Shown here in pieces: positions 9,905-18,891 of a DNA stretch of 64,000 bases. The stretch covers positions 1-64,000 of the forward strand of contig JABBOV010000003.1 of NCBI GenBank assembly GCA_012927625.1. The letters run 5' to 3'. The notes under the pieces are model-generated. The model saw only the letters and a program-made list of their open reading frames with translations, was not told the DNA's origin and did not search any database. Position numbers and translations under genes: made by a program. Position 1 is the stretch's first letter. Each line of letters opens with the position of its first letter. Source of the DNA: Glaciimonas sp. Lineage in GTDB: Bacteria > Pseudomonadota > Gammaproteobacteria > Burkholderiales > Burkholderiaceae_D.

Positions 9905-9960
9905 TGCTGTCTCCTTGAAATAAAAAAATTAGTAAATTAGAAAAATAAAAAAATAAAAAA

Positions 9961-9997
9961 ATAAAAAGCCTGCCCGTGGTTTTCGCCAGGGGCAGGC
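9961..9997 (-). terminator. Intrinsic terminator after the YqaJ gene
   Basis: On the minus strand a GC-rich hairpin (GCCTGCCC...GGGCAGGC, positions 9968-9997) is followed by a long T/A-rich run reaching 9930. It lies between the YqaJ gene and the metal-binding protein gene, so the latter is probably expressed by readthrough or from its own promoter. Confidence 0.75.
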
Positions 9998-10054
9998 AAT
10001 ACGAACAACCCGTTTGGACGGGCATGGATTTTCGTGCGATGCAAGAAAGTGCAA

Positions 10055-11056
10055 CTACACGTTGACAAGGAATCGACGTGAACCGGGCCGGACCAGGGGA
10101 TAGGTGGACAACAGCTCAGGCTGTGCCTTCAGTAACGTGGCGACATCAAGACCGAGCCCATCTTTCGATTTTTTCCAAGACACTTCACCGGTTTCAAACC
10201 GGGCTCTGCTGGCGTCACCCATGCGTTGCTGGATACGCTGCTTCAGCTCTGCTTCAATTTTTTCACGAGCGGTAATGTCGTCACGCACCGTCACCAGGTC
10301 CGCATACGCTGACGACATGTCGCGGTCATCGGTAAGGTCCAGCGTATTGCCCCGATCCTGCGGATACAGGCATTGCAAGGCTTTCGCAGCAGAGTCAGAG
10401 CCATCGGCGGGTGGCGGCAAGTCGGTTTCAACGTAGCGCCAGAATTGCCGCTCCAGTTCGATCAGGCGTGCAATCAACGCATCGTCACGTTCAATGCGAT
10501 GAATGCGAATTTCCTGACCACACACCAAAACGCACACGTCAGCAGCGATCTTGTTGGTAACCGCCAGTTGATGCTGCACCTGGAGCACCACATATTCCGG
10601 TACGCCATCACGCCACAACCGTGAACCGAATTCGCCAGCCGTCTTGCACTCAAGGATCTGTACCTCGTTTGATCCCACCACCGTGTAGTCAAGATTGGCC
10701 AGCATCCATGCACAGTCCGGGTCCGGGTGCTGCAATACTGCATTGATACGCCTTACCCGATTTCCGGAATGCTTTGTATAGTGGGCCGCCACGATAGGTT
10801 CCAGTAATGAGCCCCAATACATCGGGCTGGTCTCGTCACCCGGATCGATCTTCGGCAAGGCATCATCCCGCCCGGTCTTGATCATCCAGAGTTCCAGCTG
10901 TGATTGATACGGATTTAGACCCACCGCCGCTGCGGCATCGCTGCTGCCAATGCCGCCCTTGCGTACGTTGAGCCAGTCGGCCCGGCTTAGCTCTTTAGTG
11001 GACACCAACCGTAAAGCTGGGCGGTGTGCTTTTACTGCAATCGCTGTGTTGCGCAT
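10055..11056 (-). CDS. YqaJ-family viral recombinase (exonuclease)
   Basis: The 333-residue protein belongs to the YqaJ/lambda-exonuclease superfamily, which resects double-stranded ends for single-strand annealing. Visible motifs are WLNVRKGGIGSSDAAAAVGLNPY (residues about 27-49), the glutamate in LLEPIVA, the D of NLDYTV and the ExK core in VQILECKT (PD-(D/E)XK active site), then QVQHQLAV. The C-terminal third (ITAREKIEAELKQRIQQRMGD) is likely helical. GAAGGAG precedes the ATG. The neighbouring DUF932 and metal-binding genes point to a plasmid or ICE recombination module. No annealing protein is seen beside it. Confidence 0.85.
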   Translation of the reverse strand: MRNTAIAVKAHRPALRLVSTKELSRADWLNVRKGGIGSSDAAAAVGLNPYQSQLELWMIKTGRDDALPKIDPGDETSPMYWGSLLEPIVAAHYTKHSGNRVRRINAVLQHPDPDCAWMLANLDYTVVGSNEVQILECKTAGEFGSRLWRDGVPEYVVLQVQHQLAVTNKIAADVCVLVCGQEIRIHRIERDDALIARLIELERQFWRYVETDLPPPADGSDSAAKALQCLYPQDRGNTLDLTDDRDMSSAYADLVTVRDDITAREKIEAELKQRIQQRMGDASRARFETGEVSWKKSKDGLGLDVATLLKAQPELLSTYPLVRPGSRRFLVNV

Positions 11057-11074
11057 GATGTCGCTCCTTCAAAT

Positions 11075-11108
11075 AAAAAAAACCCGGCCAGCCAAAGCTG
11101 TACCGGGT
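11075..11108 (-). terminator. Intrinsic terminator after the DUF932 gene
   Basis: Minus-strand reading gives a hairpin with ACCCGG and CCGGGT arms followed by eight T residues, directly between the DUF932 gene and the YqaJ gene. The three genes of the module are thus separated by terminators and probably transcribed individually. Confidence 0.75.
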
Positions 11109-11189
11109 CAGGGGGGTGGGAGTTATCAGTTTCTTGTGCCCATAAACGCCCAAAGACACTTATTGTTTTTTACCTTTTTTTTATCTCAA

Positions 11190-12149
11190 CTACGTGGCCA
11201 TCATCAATGCCTGGTCGAGCGCCTTTTGTTTGAGTGCTGCGCCTTGTCCGAACCATGCCGACTCCAGACGGTGATCGACGCTTCTGGCACGGCGCTCATG
11301 GTCGACAAACTCGGTAACCGCATTGAGCAAGCCAAACGCGGTTCCCTTGGACGAGGCCAGTTCCGCACCCATGCCATGTCCTTCAAACAGCGCTATCGCT
11401 TTCTTCATGGCGCGCTCGTTGGTGGGGCCAGTCGCTGTTTTTGATTGGTCGGTGAACACCCGCAGGAAGTAGTTGAATGCTTCGTTGGATTTGACCTTCC
11501 GTTCGCTGAGTCCCTTCATGCGATACATGAACCCTTCCCAGGACGAGACTGAGATCCCCAGTTGCTTCTTGACCGCTTGCGGATCAAAGCTGGTGTTGTG
11601 CGGCACTTTGACCGCGCCGTTGCTGCCAGCCAGTGCTACAGCCAGCGTGTTGTTGCATACCACCCGGATTGCAGTGAATTGGGCAGTGGTTGCCAAGGTG
11701 CCGTCACAGGCGGTGGCAAGCAGCACATACGCGTTCGTCACGTCATTGCCCTTGAGCGTGGACGACTGTCCGGTTCTTGCCAGTGCCCAGATCTTGCGAC
11801 CCCCTTTCAAGATTCCGGCAGTTTCCAGTTCGAACCCGGAGATTTCGGTCAGGTCCCGATAGAATTCCAGAATGTCACGAGGTTGCACTACCTGGTAGCG
11901 CTGACTGACAACCGACAACGGCGCATTGGTGTCGGAGCGAAACAGCACTTTGTTTTCAGGGAACGACATGATCGCACCGAGACTGCCGGCACTTTCCGTC
12001 ATGAAGCGTACCGGTGCTTCCCGGATTTGCCAGTCCATGCCGGCTTGTTTAGCCCAGACTTCGAGCGGTTGACGGGCAGTAAGCTGGTTGCCCAGACCAT
12101 GCCAGGGGGTGGAGCCGACATACGCCATTGTTTCAACAAGATGTGCCAT
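11190..12149 (-). CDS. DUF932 family protein (phage/plasmid-related)
   Basis: The 319-residue protein matches the DUF932/TIGR03299 family common on plasmids, phages and integrative elements. Typical features are the start MAHLVETMAYVGSTPWHGLG, a central LFRSDTNAPLSVVSQRYQVVQPRDILEFY and the VVCNNTLAVAL segment. Its biochemical role is unknown. AAAGGAAG lies upstream of the ATG. It is the first gene of the trio with YqaJ and the metal-binding protein, which supports plasmid/ICE origin of the 9-12 kb block. Confidence 0.85.
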   Translation of the reverse strand: MAHLVETMAYVGSTPWHGLGNQLTARQPLEVWAKQAGMDWQIREAPVRFMTESAGSLGAIMSFPENKVLFRSDTNAPLSVVSQRYQVVQPRDILEFYRDLTEISGFELETAGILKGGRKIWALARTGQSSTLKGNDVTNAYVLLATACDGTLATTAQFTAIRVVCNNTLAVALAGSNGAVKVPHNTSFDPQAVKKQLGISVSSWEGFMYRMKGLSERKVKSNEAFNYFLRVFTDQSKTATGPTNERAMKKAIALFEGHGMGAELASSKGTAFGLLNAVTEFVDHERRARSVDHRLESAWFGQGAALKQKALDQALMMAT

Positions 12150-12450
12150 GGGGTACTTCCTTTCGTTTGGTATGCACGTGACAATGCCGCTGCGTGAAAA
12201 CAGCAGGAGCTAGCGGTGTGCGTGGGGTTGGTAAAAAAGTGAGGTGCTGCAAGTGAGGTACTGCGAGCAGGGTGCTAAGGATTACGAAAATACGGGTAGG
12301 ACAAGGGCAATATGATCAAGGCAAATCAGATTGCGGTCGTGACCGGAGTGGTGACGGTGCACTGACTGAAACCATGTAGGGGACATTACTGCGAGGGATG
12401 TACCAATGCAGCGAGTGACGTACCAACCCAGCGACGATGGCTCTGGTCTT

Positions 12451-12822
12451 TCAACTCCGTTTCTTGCTGAAGGTGTAATCGCACTCCAGGCAATGATGGT
12501 TGTCCAACACATTGTCATCGACAACTTCGCCAAGTTTCGCGCCTGCAGCGCAACCTACGGCTCCACCGAAAAGCCCTCCTAAAATAGCGCCAGCGATGCC
12601 ACCGATAGCTGCGCCAACGGGACCGGCAATCAAGCCGGCAGCAGCACCTATTTCTGCACCACTCATAACGCCCGCTGCACCGCTGGCAGCTCCAGCCACG
12701 GTACCAATGGTGCCGCCTGTTTTTTTAGCGTGGTTTCTGGTCTCAATGCGCTCCGATTGGCATTGTGGGCATGTGAGCGTCATTGGGTAATACGCATTGG
12801 GTGAAACGTCAGTTCCTTGCAT
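12451..12822 (-). CDS. Small zinc-ribbon / glycine-zipper protein
   Basis: I place the start at ATG 12822 because AAAGGA lies just upstream, giving 123 residues; a longer frame has no ribosome site. A CPQC pair near residue 20 and a CLEC pair near residue 108 could form one zinc ribbon. Between them sits a glycine/alanine zipper of about 60 residues (GGTIGTVAGAASGAAG..., GPVGAAIGGIAG) expected to insert in a membrane. The layout suggests a small membrane-associated protein; function is unknown. Confidence 0.65.
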   Translation of the reverse strand: MQGTDVSPNAYYPMTLTCPQCQSERIETRNHAKKTGGTIGTVAGAASGAAGVMSGAEIGAAAGLIAGPVGAAIGGIAGAILGGLFGGAVGCAAGAKLGEVVDDNVLDNHHCLECDYTFSKKRS

Positions 12823-12904
12823 GGTGATTCCTTTGGGATGGTGGTTTGAATGAAAAAGGGGATGTTGCGTTGGAGGGAATAGTTTTGACAAAAACATACG
12901 CGCA

Positions 12905-13261
12905 CTAATGCATTGCAACTTGGCTTGCCGGGCTACCGAGTAACTTGCGTAATTTCCACACCCGGGCCAGCGTAATGGCAAACATGATAAGCAGCGATAG
13001 CGTCGCCAGATCCATATCAACCTTGACCTCATCACCAATGGCAATCACGCCATAGGCCACAAACGATATTGCAAAGTAGACGCTGCTGCGTAAATAGCTT
13101 CGTGCATTCTTGCGCGCTATGGTCTTTGCCAGTACGGGACGCGTTTTAAGCGCTTCATGCAAGTCCTGCACATGCTGTGCTTTGAAAACGGGATAAAACA
13201 TGACGATCACCAAAGTCGCGATGATGCCATTGAACAGCATGAAAAAGATATTGTGGTCCAT
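12905..13261 (-). CDS. Small integral membrane protein, unknown
   Basis: The protein has 118 residues and about three hydrophobic segments (8-26, 62-77, 85-98), with a basic cytoplasmic loop (KTRPVLAKTIARKNARSYLRS) between the first and second. I recognise no family. It lies just upstream of, and co-directional with, the zinc-ribbon/glycine-zipper gene, so the two may be expressed together. Confidence 0.55.
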   Translation of the reverse strand: MDHNIFFMLFNGIIATLVIVMFYPVFKAQHVQDLHEALKTRPVLAKTIARKNARSYLRSSVYFAISFVAYGVIAIGDEVKVDMDLATLSLLIMFAITLARVWKLRKLLGSPASQVAMH

Positions 13262-13436
13262 GGGATTCCTTGTGTTTGTTTGTTTGTAAATTGAACATAT
13301 TTATCCGTGATTAAACAGTGGCTATTGTCTAATCACACTAAGGGAATATATGGTTGAAATTATTTTCAATCGAGATTCATGACGGCATAAAGAACAAGGG
13401 ATGAGTTGAAAATTAGTTTTAAACAATTAAGTTTCT

Positions 13437-13455
13437 TGCGACATATTTTGTCGCA
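13437..13455. promoter_or_regulatory. WYL-type operator candidate, site A
   Basis: Perfect palindrome TGCGACA-TATTT-TGTCGCA (7-5-7) ending 47 bp before the ATG of the DUF2779 gene. Its right half overlaps a possible -35 (TTGTCG, 13448), paired at 16 bp with TACAAT at 13470, so a bound protein would block the promoter. Five similar sites lie upstream of other accessory genes. Confidence 0.7.
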
Positions 13456-13502
13456 TAAATTTGCTATCCTACAATCTTGGCATACCAATAAGGATACGCA
13501 TC

Positions 13503-14999
13503 ATGCCCCGACACGGACTCTCGAAATCTCGCATCATCGCCTGGAAGCAGTGCCCTAAGCGACTATGGCTGCAAATTCACCGACACGACTTGCTGGAAGT
13601 CTCGGATGGCGTCGAGCATGGATTTCAAATCGGTTATGAAGTGGGTGACGTCGCGCAGGGACTCTACCCGAATGGCATTCTCATCAAAGACGACGATGAC
13701 CTGTCAACGGCTCTTACGTCCACAAAACTCGCAATGGCGACCTATCCCAATCGTCCAATTTTCGAAGCCACATTCCAGCACGACGGCGTGCTGGTGCGCG
13801 CTGACCTGCTACTGCCCACCGAGACTGGTTATCGCATGGCCGAAGTCAAATCCAGCGCCAGCGTCAAGCCCTATCACATTGACGATTGTGCGGTGCAGGC
13901 ATGGGTAATCAAACAGAACAACATTGCGTTAACCTCCATCGAACTGGCGCATATCGACACTTCATTTGTTTACCAGGGTGATGGCAACTATCACGGCATT
14001 TTTCGACATGAAAAATTGGACGATGTAATTTATCCATTGCTCAAGATGGTGCCTGACTGGATTCACGAAGCACGCCGCACGCTATCGGGCGGCGAACCAA
14101 GTATTGAGCCCGGCGCGCAATGCGATGATCCGTTTGAGTGCCCATTCAAGGCCTATTGCTCGCGAGATATCGAAGTGCAGATACAACCCGAATATTCGCT
14201 CGACGTTCTGTACCGGATGCACACCAAGAGCAAGGACGCGCTTCGAGCCAAGGGCTTTAAGGATGCATGCCTGGTGCCGTCAGAGTTTCTGAACGAAACG
14301 CAACAGTGGATTCAACGCGTCAGCCAGACAGGCGTGGCCGAACTATCTCCTGATGCCGGAATTTCATTGGCCGGCTTCAGTTATCCCCGTTACTACCTGG
14401 ATTTCGAGACGATTAATCTGGCTGTGCCGCGATGGGTACACACTCGCCCCTACGCCACACAGGTTCCGTTCCAGTGGTCCTGTCATATTGAAGAGTCGCG
14501 CCGTCAGCTTCAACATCAGATGTTTCTCGACGTATCGGGCAATGATCCGCGCCGGCTGTGTGCGGAAAAAATGCTTGAAGTACTTGGAACCGACGGGCCG
14601 GTGTTCGTATATTTCCAGGCGTTCGAGAAAGGCCGCATTGCCGAACTGGCCGCATTGTATCCAGACCTGGCTCCCGCGCTGCATGCGATCAATTTGCGAA
14701 TCGTTGACTTGCTCCCTATCGCCAGAGCCAATTACTACCATCCAGAGATGAAAGGCTCATGGTCAATCAAGGCCGTGCTGCCTACCGTCGCAACGGATTT
14801 ACGGTATGACTTGCTGGCCGTTGGCGATGGCGGCGATGCGCAGGCCGCATACCGGGAAATCCTGCACCCAAATACCCCCGATGCGCGCAAACAGGAGTTG
14901 ACGGAGGGACTGCGCGAATACTGCAAGCTCGATACGTTGGCAATGGTGCGCCTGGCGTGGTTCTTTCAAGGGATACCGGTAAATGAAGGACACGAATAA
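13503..14999 (+). CDS. DUF2779 protein with Cas4/RecB-like nuclease domain
   Basis: Start chosen at ATG 13503 because AAGGA precedes it, giving 498 residues. The N-terminal half resembles Cas4/RecB-like PD-(D/E)XK nucleases: ADLLLP...MAEVKSS (about residue 100-129) supplies the D and ExK, and cysteines in CPKRLWL (about 14) and CDDPFECPFKAYC (about 215) could hold an iron-sulfur cluster. The C-terminal half is DUF2779, beginning YYLDFETINLA, an RNase H/DnaQ-like exonuclease signature. It forms an operon with the WYL regulator 25 bp downstream and is preceded by operator site A. A role in DNA degradation, perhaps defence, is inferred. Confidence 0.8.
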   Translation: MPRHGLSKSRIIAWKQCPKRLWLQIHRHDLLEVSDGVEHGFQIGYEVGDVAQGLYPNGILIKDDDDLSTALTSTKLAMATYPNRPIFEATFQHDGVLVRADLLLPTETGYRMAEVKSSASVKPYHIDDCAVQAWVIKQNNIALTSIELAHIDTSFVYQGDGNYHGIFRHEKLDDVIYPLLKMVPDWIHEARRTLSGGEPSIEPGAQCDDPFECPFKAYCSRDIEVQIQPEYSLDVLYRMHTKSKDALRAKGFKDACLVPSEFLNETQQWIQRVSQTGVAELSPDAGISLAGFSYPRYYLDFETINLAVPRWVHTRPYATQVPFQWSCHIEESRRQLQHQMFLDVSGNDPRRLCAEKMLEVLGTDGPVFVYFQAFEKGRIAELAALYPDLAPALHAINLRIVDLLPIARANYYHPEMKGSWSIKAVLPTVATDLRYDLLAVGDGGDAQAAYREILHPNTPDARKQELTEGLREYCKLDTLAMVRLAWFFQGIPVNEGHE

Positions 15000-15024
15000 T
15001 GCGTAGCGTAACGGAGAGCGTGTA

Positions 15025-16065
15025 ATGCCGCGAAACGAAAAGAAATCCACGCTGTTGCGCCAATGGGAAATGATGCGCATGCTAACCGTTAGCCGCTCGG
15101 ACAGCAAACAGAACGGCCGCTGGGACAAGGCCAGCGAGATTGCCGCCAGACTTACCGATGCGGGCTATGAGGTGTCTGTGCGCACCGTGCAGCGCGACCT
15201 CAAGGAATTGAGCGAGATTTTCCCGATTGAGCTGAACAACAAAAACGCGCGCGATTATGGCTGGCGCTGGATTAAAGGGGCAAACCTCGATATTCCCGGC
15301 ATCAGCGTTTCCGAAGCACTCGCCATGCGTTTGGTGGAATCCCACCTGAAACAGCTATTGCCGGCAACCATGCTGGACGGTTTGCAGGGCGTGTTCGGCA
15401 TGGCGCAAGCCAAGCTCGACAAACTGGAGCAGGAAAACAACAACCACTCCGGCGATTGGCTTAATAAAGTCCGCGTCGTACCGCCAGCGCAGCCGCTACT
15501 ACCACCGGCCGTGGATCAGGAAATTCAATCCGGCATCTACCAGGCCCTACTGGAGAACCGTCAACTTGCAGCAACTTACCAGTCCATCACCAGCGACCAG
15601 ATTAAGGAATACGTATTGCACCCGCTCGGCCTCATCATGCGCGGCGCGGTGTCCTATCTGGTGGCCAGCGCGTGGGATTACACGGACGTGCGCTTGTATG
15701 CACTGCACCGATTTAGCCATGCAGACATGCTGGACGAGCCGGTCAAGGAACCCGAGGGATTCAATCTGGATCAGGCAATTGCAGACGGAATGGCGGATTT
15801 TGCGAATCAGGGAACGCCAATACAGTTGGAAATCCGTTGCACCGAATGGGTTGCCGCGTACCTTGCCGAGACGCCGCTTGCCGGTGACCAGAAGACAATG
15901 CAAGAAGCAGATGGCTGGATGCGGCTGACGGCAACGGTCAACGATACGTGGCAATTGCGCTGGTGGTTGTTGGGGCAAGGAACGGGGCTTGAAGTGTGCG
16001 GCCCAGAGCATTTGCGTGATGAAATCAAATTGTCATTGCTTGATGCTAGCAAATTGTACGGATGA
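15025..16065 (+). CDS. WYL-domain transcriptional regulator (copy 1)
   Basis: The 346-residue protein has an N-terminal winged helix (YEVSVRTVQRDLKEL, residues about 48-62) and a central WYL domain (LENRQLAATYQSI..., then ...LHPLGLIMRGAVSYLVASAWDYTDVRLYALHRF) with a C-terminal extension. WYL domains sense nucleic acid or nucleotides and often repress defence genes (BrxR and CapW are known examples). It sits 25 bp after the DUF2779 gene, so it is probably autoregulated through site A. It is a clear paralogue of the 24,491 gene, and a fragment of a third copy lies at 16,621. Confidence 0.85.
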   Translation: MPRNEKKSTLLRQWEMMRMLTVSRSDSKQNGRWDKASEIAARLTDAGYEVSVRTVQRDLKELSEIFPIELNNKNARDYGWRWIKGANLDIPGISVSEALAMRLVESHLKQLLPATMLDGLQGVFGMAQAKLDKLEQENNNHSGDWLNKVRVVPPAQPLLPPAVDQEIQSGIYQALLENRQLAATYQSITSDQIKEYVLHPLGLIMRGAVSYLVASAWDYTDVRLYALHRFSHADMLDEPVKEPEGFNLDQAIADGMADFANQGTPIQLEIRCTEWVAAYLAETPLAGDQKTMQEADGWMRLTATVNDTWQLRWWLLGQGTGLEVCGPEHLRDEIKLSLLDASKLYG

Positions 16066-16171
16066 TCAGAGCCACGTACATTCGGTTTGAAAATTCATGA
16101 ACGCAGCCCGATTGTTGTCAAATTCAAGTCATTGCAACAGGGTGGTATTTTTACAAATAGGATCTAAACCT

Positions 16172-16576
16172 ATGCCTCAAGTAATTCGACATATCGATGC
16201 AATTGCCAGGGAAAAACAACGCAACGTTTTGTTCGTGATTTTCCATGAACATCTTGGTGATGATATCGACTGGAAAGAACTACCAATCAGAAAGACCATC
16301 ATCGACTGGCTGGACAAGCACAACATGCAATGGGAATGTTGTGGTCACTATGCAAGCGAAAACATGATGTGCAGTTACAGGGGGCAAATCTATATTGATG
16401 TTCCCTTTGATGAATCTAATCCGGAATATCAAAAACTGCGTGATTTCCTGGAGCATCCAGACGGGACCATGCGTTATGCCGGGATGAAATTTTGCTACGA
16501 CACGTTAGATCATGCGATGGAAAATTCACATCACGATGCACCTGGCTTTTGGGAAAATTGGGCTGAAAACTTTTGA
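16172..16576 (+). CDS. Hypothetical protein, 134 aa
   Basis: I start it at ATG 16172 (MPQVIRHIDAIAREKQ), since the upstream 25 codons of the open frame lack a ribosome site; AGGAT precedes this ATG. No known domain is recognised. It is a small acidic protein with several Cys/His residues (ECCGHYASENMMC) in the middle. It lies between the first WYL gene and the WYL fragment, which may have disrupted the original operon. Confidence 0.5.
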   Translation: MPQVIRHIDAIAREKQRNVLFVIFHEHLGDDIDWKELPIRKTIIDWLDKHNMQWECCGHYASENMMCSYRGQIYIDVPFDESNPEYQKLRDFLEHPDGTMRYAGMKFCYDTLDHAMENSHHDAPGFWENWAENF

Positions 16577-16620
16577 AGGTGCGTAACGATATCGGACTGA
16601 TCCCATGTTTCACCATTGGC

Positions 16621-16806
16621 CGCGAAGGACGCAACGCAAGAAACGGATGGATACGACTGGCGGCAACGGTTAACGATACCTGGCAACTGTGCTGGTGGTT
16701 GTTGGGGCAAGGGGGCAAGCATAGAGGTGTGCATTCCGGCCACATTACGCAATGAAGTCACATCGGTATTGCAGGAAACCATCACGCTGTACAAATGGAG
16801 GCTGGT
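16621..16806 (+). pseudogene. Remnant of a WYL regulator 3' end
   Basis: The nucleotide sequence closely matches the last part of the WYL gene at 15,898-16,065. It encodes GWIRLAATVNDTWQLCWWLLGQG in one frame, then SIEVCIPATLRNEVTSVLQETITLYKW in another, so a frameshift breaks it. Everything upstream is missing. It is either a tandem-duplication remnant or the trace of a lost neighbouring cassette. Confidence 0.75.
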
Positions 16807-16955
16807 TCGAAAATCCCGATATCGCACTCACAAGCCATCAGAGTTAGACCTGACGCGATCAATACGGCGAATGAGATTAGTAGTGTCAAGTGACTGCGCC
16901 TAAGGTACATTGATCTTGGGCAATATACGGACAATTTTCAAGGACGGAGTTTAAG

Positions 16956-17777
16956 GTGCTAAACGCAATTTTATTTGGCAAGAAGCGCGGCTCAGGATTT
17001 GCAGGAATCGACCTGAGAGAAGAATTCGAGGGAGCAGAAGACATCCTCACCGCATCGGTCTTTGAAAGGCTGTTTTATTTGGATGACCAACTGGCGATGG
17101 ACATATTGCTGTCGAAACAAATATGGACTGCCTCCATCCCGGACAAACCCAAACCGCTTGTGATCCGGGACATTCTATTCTGGGATCGACTGAGTCTCGA
17201 TGGCGGACAAATAGAGCCGGATTGCATGGTCATTTTTGACGATCTCATTCTCGTGATTGAAGCAAAACGATGGGATTACCGTGGTCAGCAACTCGCTAGT
17301 CAATTAGCTGATGAGTATCGCGCTGCGATTCATAAATATCCCGACAAAAAAATCGCGTTGCTTGCAGTCGGTGGAATGATCGATGATCGTTCCACGACAA
17401 GAGAAACTCTGGAAATGACAGTCCGCGCAAATATCAAGAAATCAACATCTGATGACAAGCTGGTGTTTTCCAGTACTTCTTGGGCGAATTTGTTTGCGGT
17501 GGCCACCACTTATATACCCGACACGCCTGCCGGAAAAAGACTGCTTAAGGACATTGGACTTAGTTTTAATCTTCATGGCATAAGGACTGATACGCCAACT
17601 TGGCTAATAGAACTGACAGATGAAAAATGGCAATCGATTAGAGATATACGCGCCACTATTCCTGAATGTCTGAAACCAATAAATCTCCTTGTCGATATTA
17701 CGAAGGCGGAAGATTTCTCGCTTTTCAGCAGCCCAATTTGCACCACCCCCGACTTTTTTTGGAGATTACAACAATGA
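16956..17777 (+). CDS. PD-(D/E)XK nuclease-like protein
   Basis: The 273-residue protein starts at GTG with GGAG upstream. The core reads IEPDCMVIFDDLILVIEAKRWDYRGQQLASQL (about residues 87-118): an aspartate, about 11 residues, then E-A-K, followed by a Q-rich helix, the standard PD-(D/E)XK nuclease layout. No membrane segment. The next gene starts inside its stop codon (ATGA), so the pair is translationally coupled. It probably cuts DNA or RNA in a two-gene system of unknown type. Confidence 0.7.
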   Translation: MLNAILFGKKRGSGFAGIDLREEFEGAEDILTASVFERLFYLDDQLAMDILLSKQIWTASIPDKPKPLVIRDILFWDRLSLDGGQIEPDCMVIFDDLILVIEAKRWDYRGQQLASQLADEYRAAIHKYPDKKIALLAVGGMIDDRSTTRETLEMTVRANIKKSTSDDKLVFSSTSWANLFAVATTYIPDTPAGKRLLKDIGLSFNLHGIRTDTPTWLIELTDEKWQSIRDIRATIPECLKPINLLVDITKAEDFSLFSSPICTTPDFFWRLQQ

Positions 17778-18535
17778 GCGCTATTCAAGATAATCCCGCA
17801 CAGACTGACAACATTGAAAAAACCAAAGAGGCACTATCTGATGTGCGAAAGGCTTTTCGCCTCCTTTGGGCTTACAACAAGCGTGTGTTCAACATAGTTG
17901 AACATATACGCAACCGTCTCGGTTTTGATCATTACTACACAGATAACTGGTTAATTCCGAACCATGGAGGTGCAGACTTTTGTGCAGGATGGGCTTGGGA
18001 TGCATTGCCTTTAAGTACAATCGGTTGGCTTGCCTTGCGCCCCAATAAAGACTCGGAGGAAAACATTGCACCTCGTAGCGGCGACATCTACAACAATCCG
18101 CTTGCTGGAGACATGTTGCTTCATATTTTGTTGATTTCAGATAGCGGTTTTTTTGTTGCGAAAACCGGCATGAACAAGAACGAACCAAATGTGCTCAGCT
18201 TTGCGCCTCCTGATAAATGTCAGAGCAAGCTAGTGTTGTCTGTGTATGTAAATGATATTGATAGAAACGAAGGCATGAATTGGCTTCACAGGATATTTAA
18301 GCCGTGCTTGAACGCGACCAAATGGGACGATCCGAATACTGGGGGACTGGCAGTTAAAGGTGTTCGGAGATATAGCGCTGTCTTGATGCTTGAGGATGTA
18401 CTCGATGAGGTCACCTTGAATGAAAAAATTCTGTGGTTTAAACAAGAAATTGAAACGCGATTGGTAGTCAATCTCGCTGAAATGTCGGTTCAAGACAAGA
18501 ATGAAGTTGGTGCTCTACTCGCCGTCGACATATAG
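17774..18535 (+). CDS. Unknown partner of the PD-(D/E)XK nuclease
   Basis: Start at ATG 17774, overlapping the nuclease stop by four bases, gives 253 residues. I do not recognise the family. The beginning (residues 10-50) is helical (EKTKEALSDVRKAFRLLWAYNKRVFNIVEHI), followed by a mixed region with GADFCAGWAWDALP. No signal peptide or membrane segment. Coupling implies it acts with the nuclease, perhaps as a recognition or inhibitory subunit. A 13-bp inverted repeat lies about 145 bp downstream. Confidence 0.7.
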   Translation: MSAIQDNPAQTDNIEKTKEALSDVRKAFRLLWAYNKRVFNIVEHIRNRLGFDHYYTDNWLIPNHGGADFCAGWAWDALPLSTIGWLALRPNKDSEENIAPRSGDIYNNPLAGDMLLHILLISDSGFFVAKTGMNKNEPNVLSFAPPDKCQSKLVLSVYVNDIDRNEGMNWLHRIFKPCLNATKWDDPNTGGLAVKGVRRYSAVLMLEDVLDEVTLNEKILWFKQEIETRLVVNLAEMSVQDKNEVGALLAVDI

Positions 18536-18678
18536 CCTGGCTTTGCCGCATGGTGTTGGGATGATGGTCTTGCGTTACGCAAGATAAACCAGCTGAGGCA
18601 ATGAGGCGATTTGCCGTCAGTGCATCGGTAAACGCGTTGCTCCACATCCTGTCACACACATCTTTCATAACTGGCCTA

Positions 18679-18710
18679 CCGTTCGATCAATAAGGAAATT
18701 GATCGAACGG
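18679..18710. repeat. Perfect 13-bp inverted repeat
   Basis: CCGTTCGATCAAT, a 6-nt spacer (AAGGAA) and the exact complement. No T-run follows on either strand, so it is not an ordinary intrinsic terminator. It lies in the gene-poor gap between the nuclease pair and the zinc-ribbon gene and may be an operator or a mRNA-end structure. Confidence 0.6.
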
Positions 18711-18774
18711 CGAGGACGAACATACGCTATATGAGATAGTCGAAGCAGACGCCTCCTTTTCCGTATCAAAAAAA

Positions 18775-18891
18775 CTAATCGATAACCCATCCCGCTGCGA
18801 TCAATTCGTCACTGGATTCGTATGAGCAGGTTTCGCCGTTATTCCTGTCAGTGATTTTCCAGTTCTTCATGATCATATCGCTGATATGCAT
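18775..18891 (-). CDS. Possible 38-aa small protein
   Basis: Minus-strand frame MHISDMIMKNWKITDRNNGE... ending ELIAAGWVID. It could also start at the inner ATG of MKNWKI. Its start overlaps the TAA of the 64-codon frame upstream (TAAATG), which hints at coupling. The composition (WKITDRNNGETCSYESSDEL) looks protein-like rather than random. No family recognised. Confidence 0.3.
   Translation of the reverse strand: MHISDMIMKNWKITDRNNGETCSYESSDELIAAGWVID

Noticed and set aside
12282-12533. 83-codon minus-strand frame downstream of the zinc-ribbon gene
   Set aside because: It overlaps the end of the 12451-12822 gene in another frame and shows no domain.
13461-13502. Upstream in-frame start for the DUF2779 gene
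   Set aside because: Only the ATG at 13503 has a proper ribosome site, and an earlier start would sit inside the candidate promoter.
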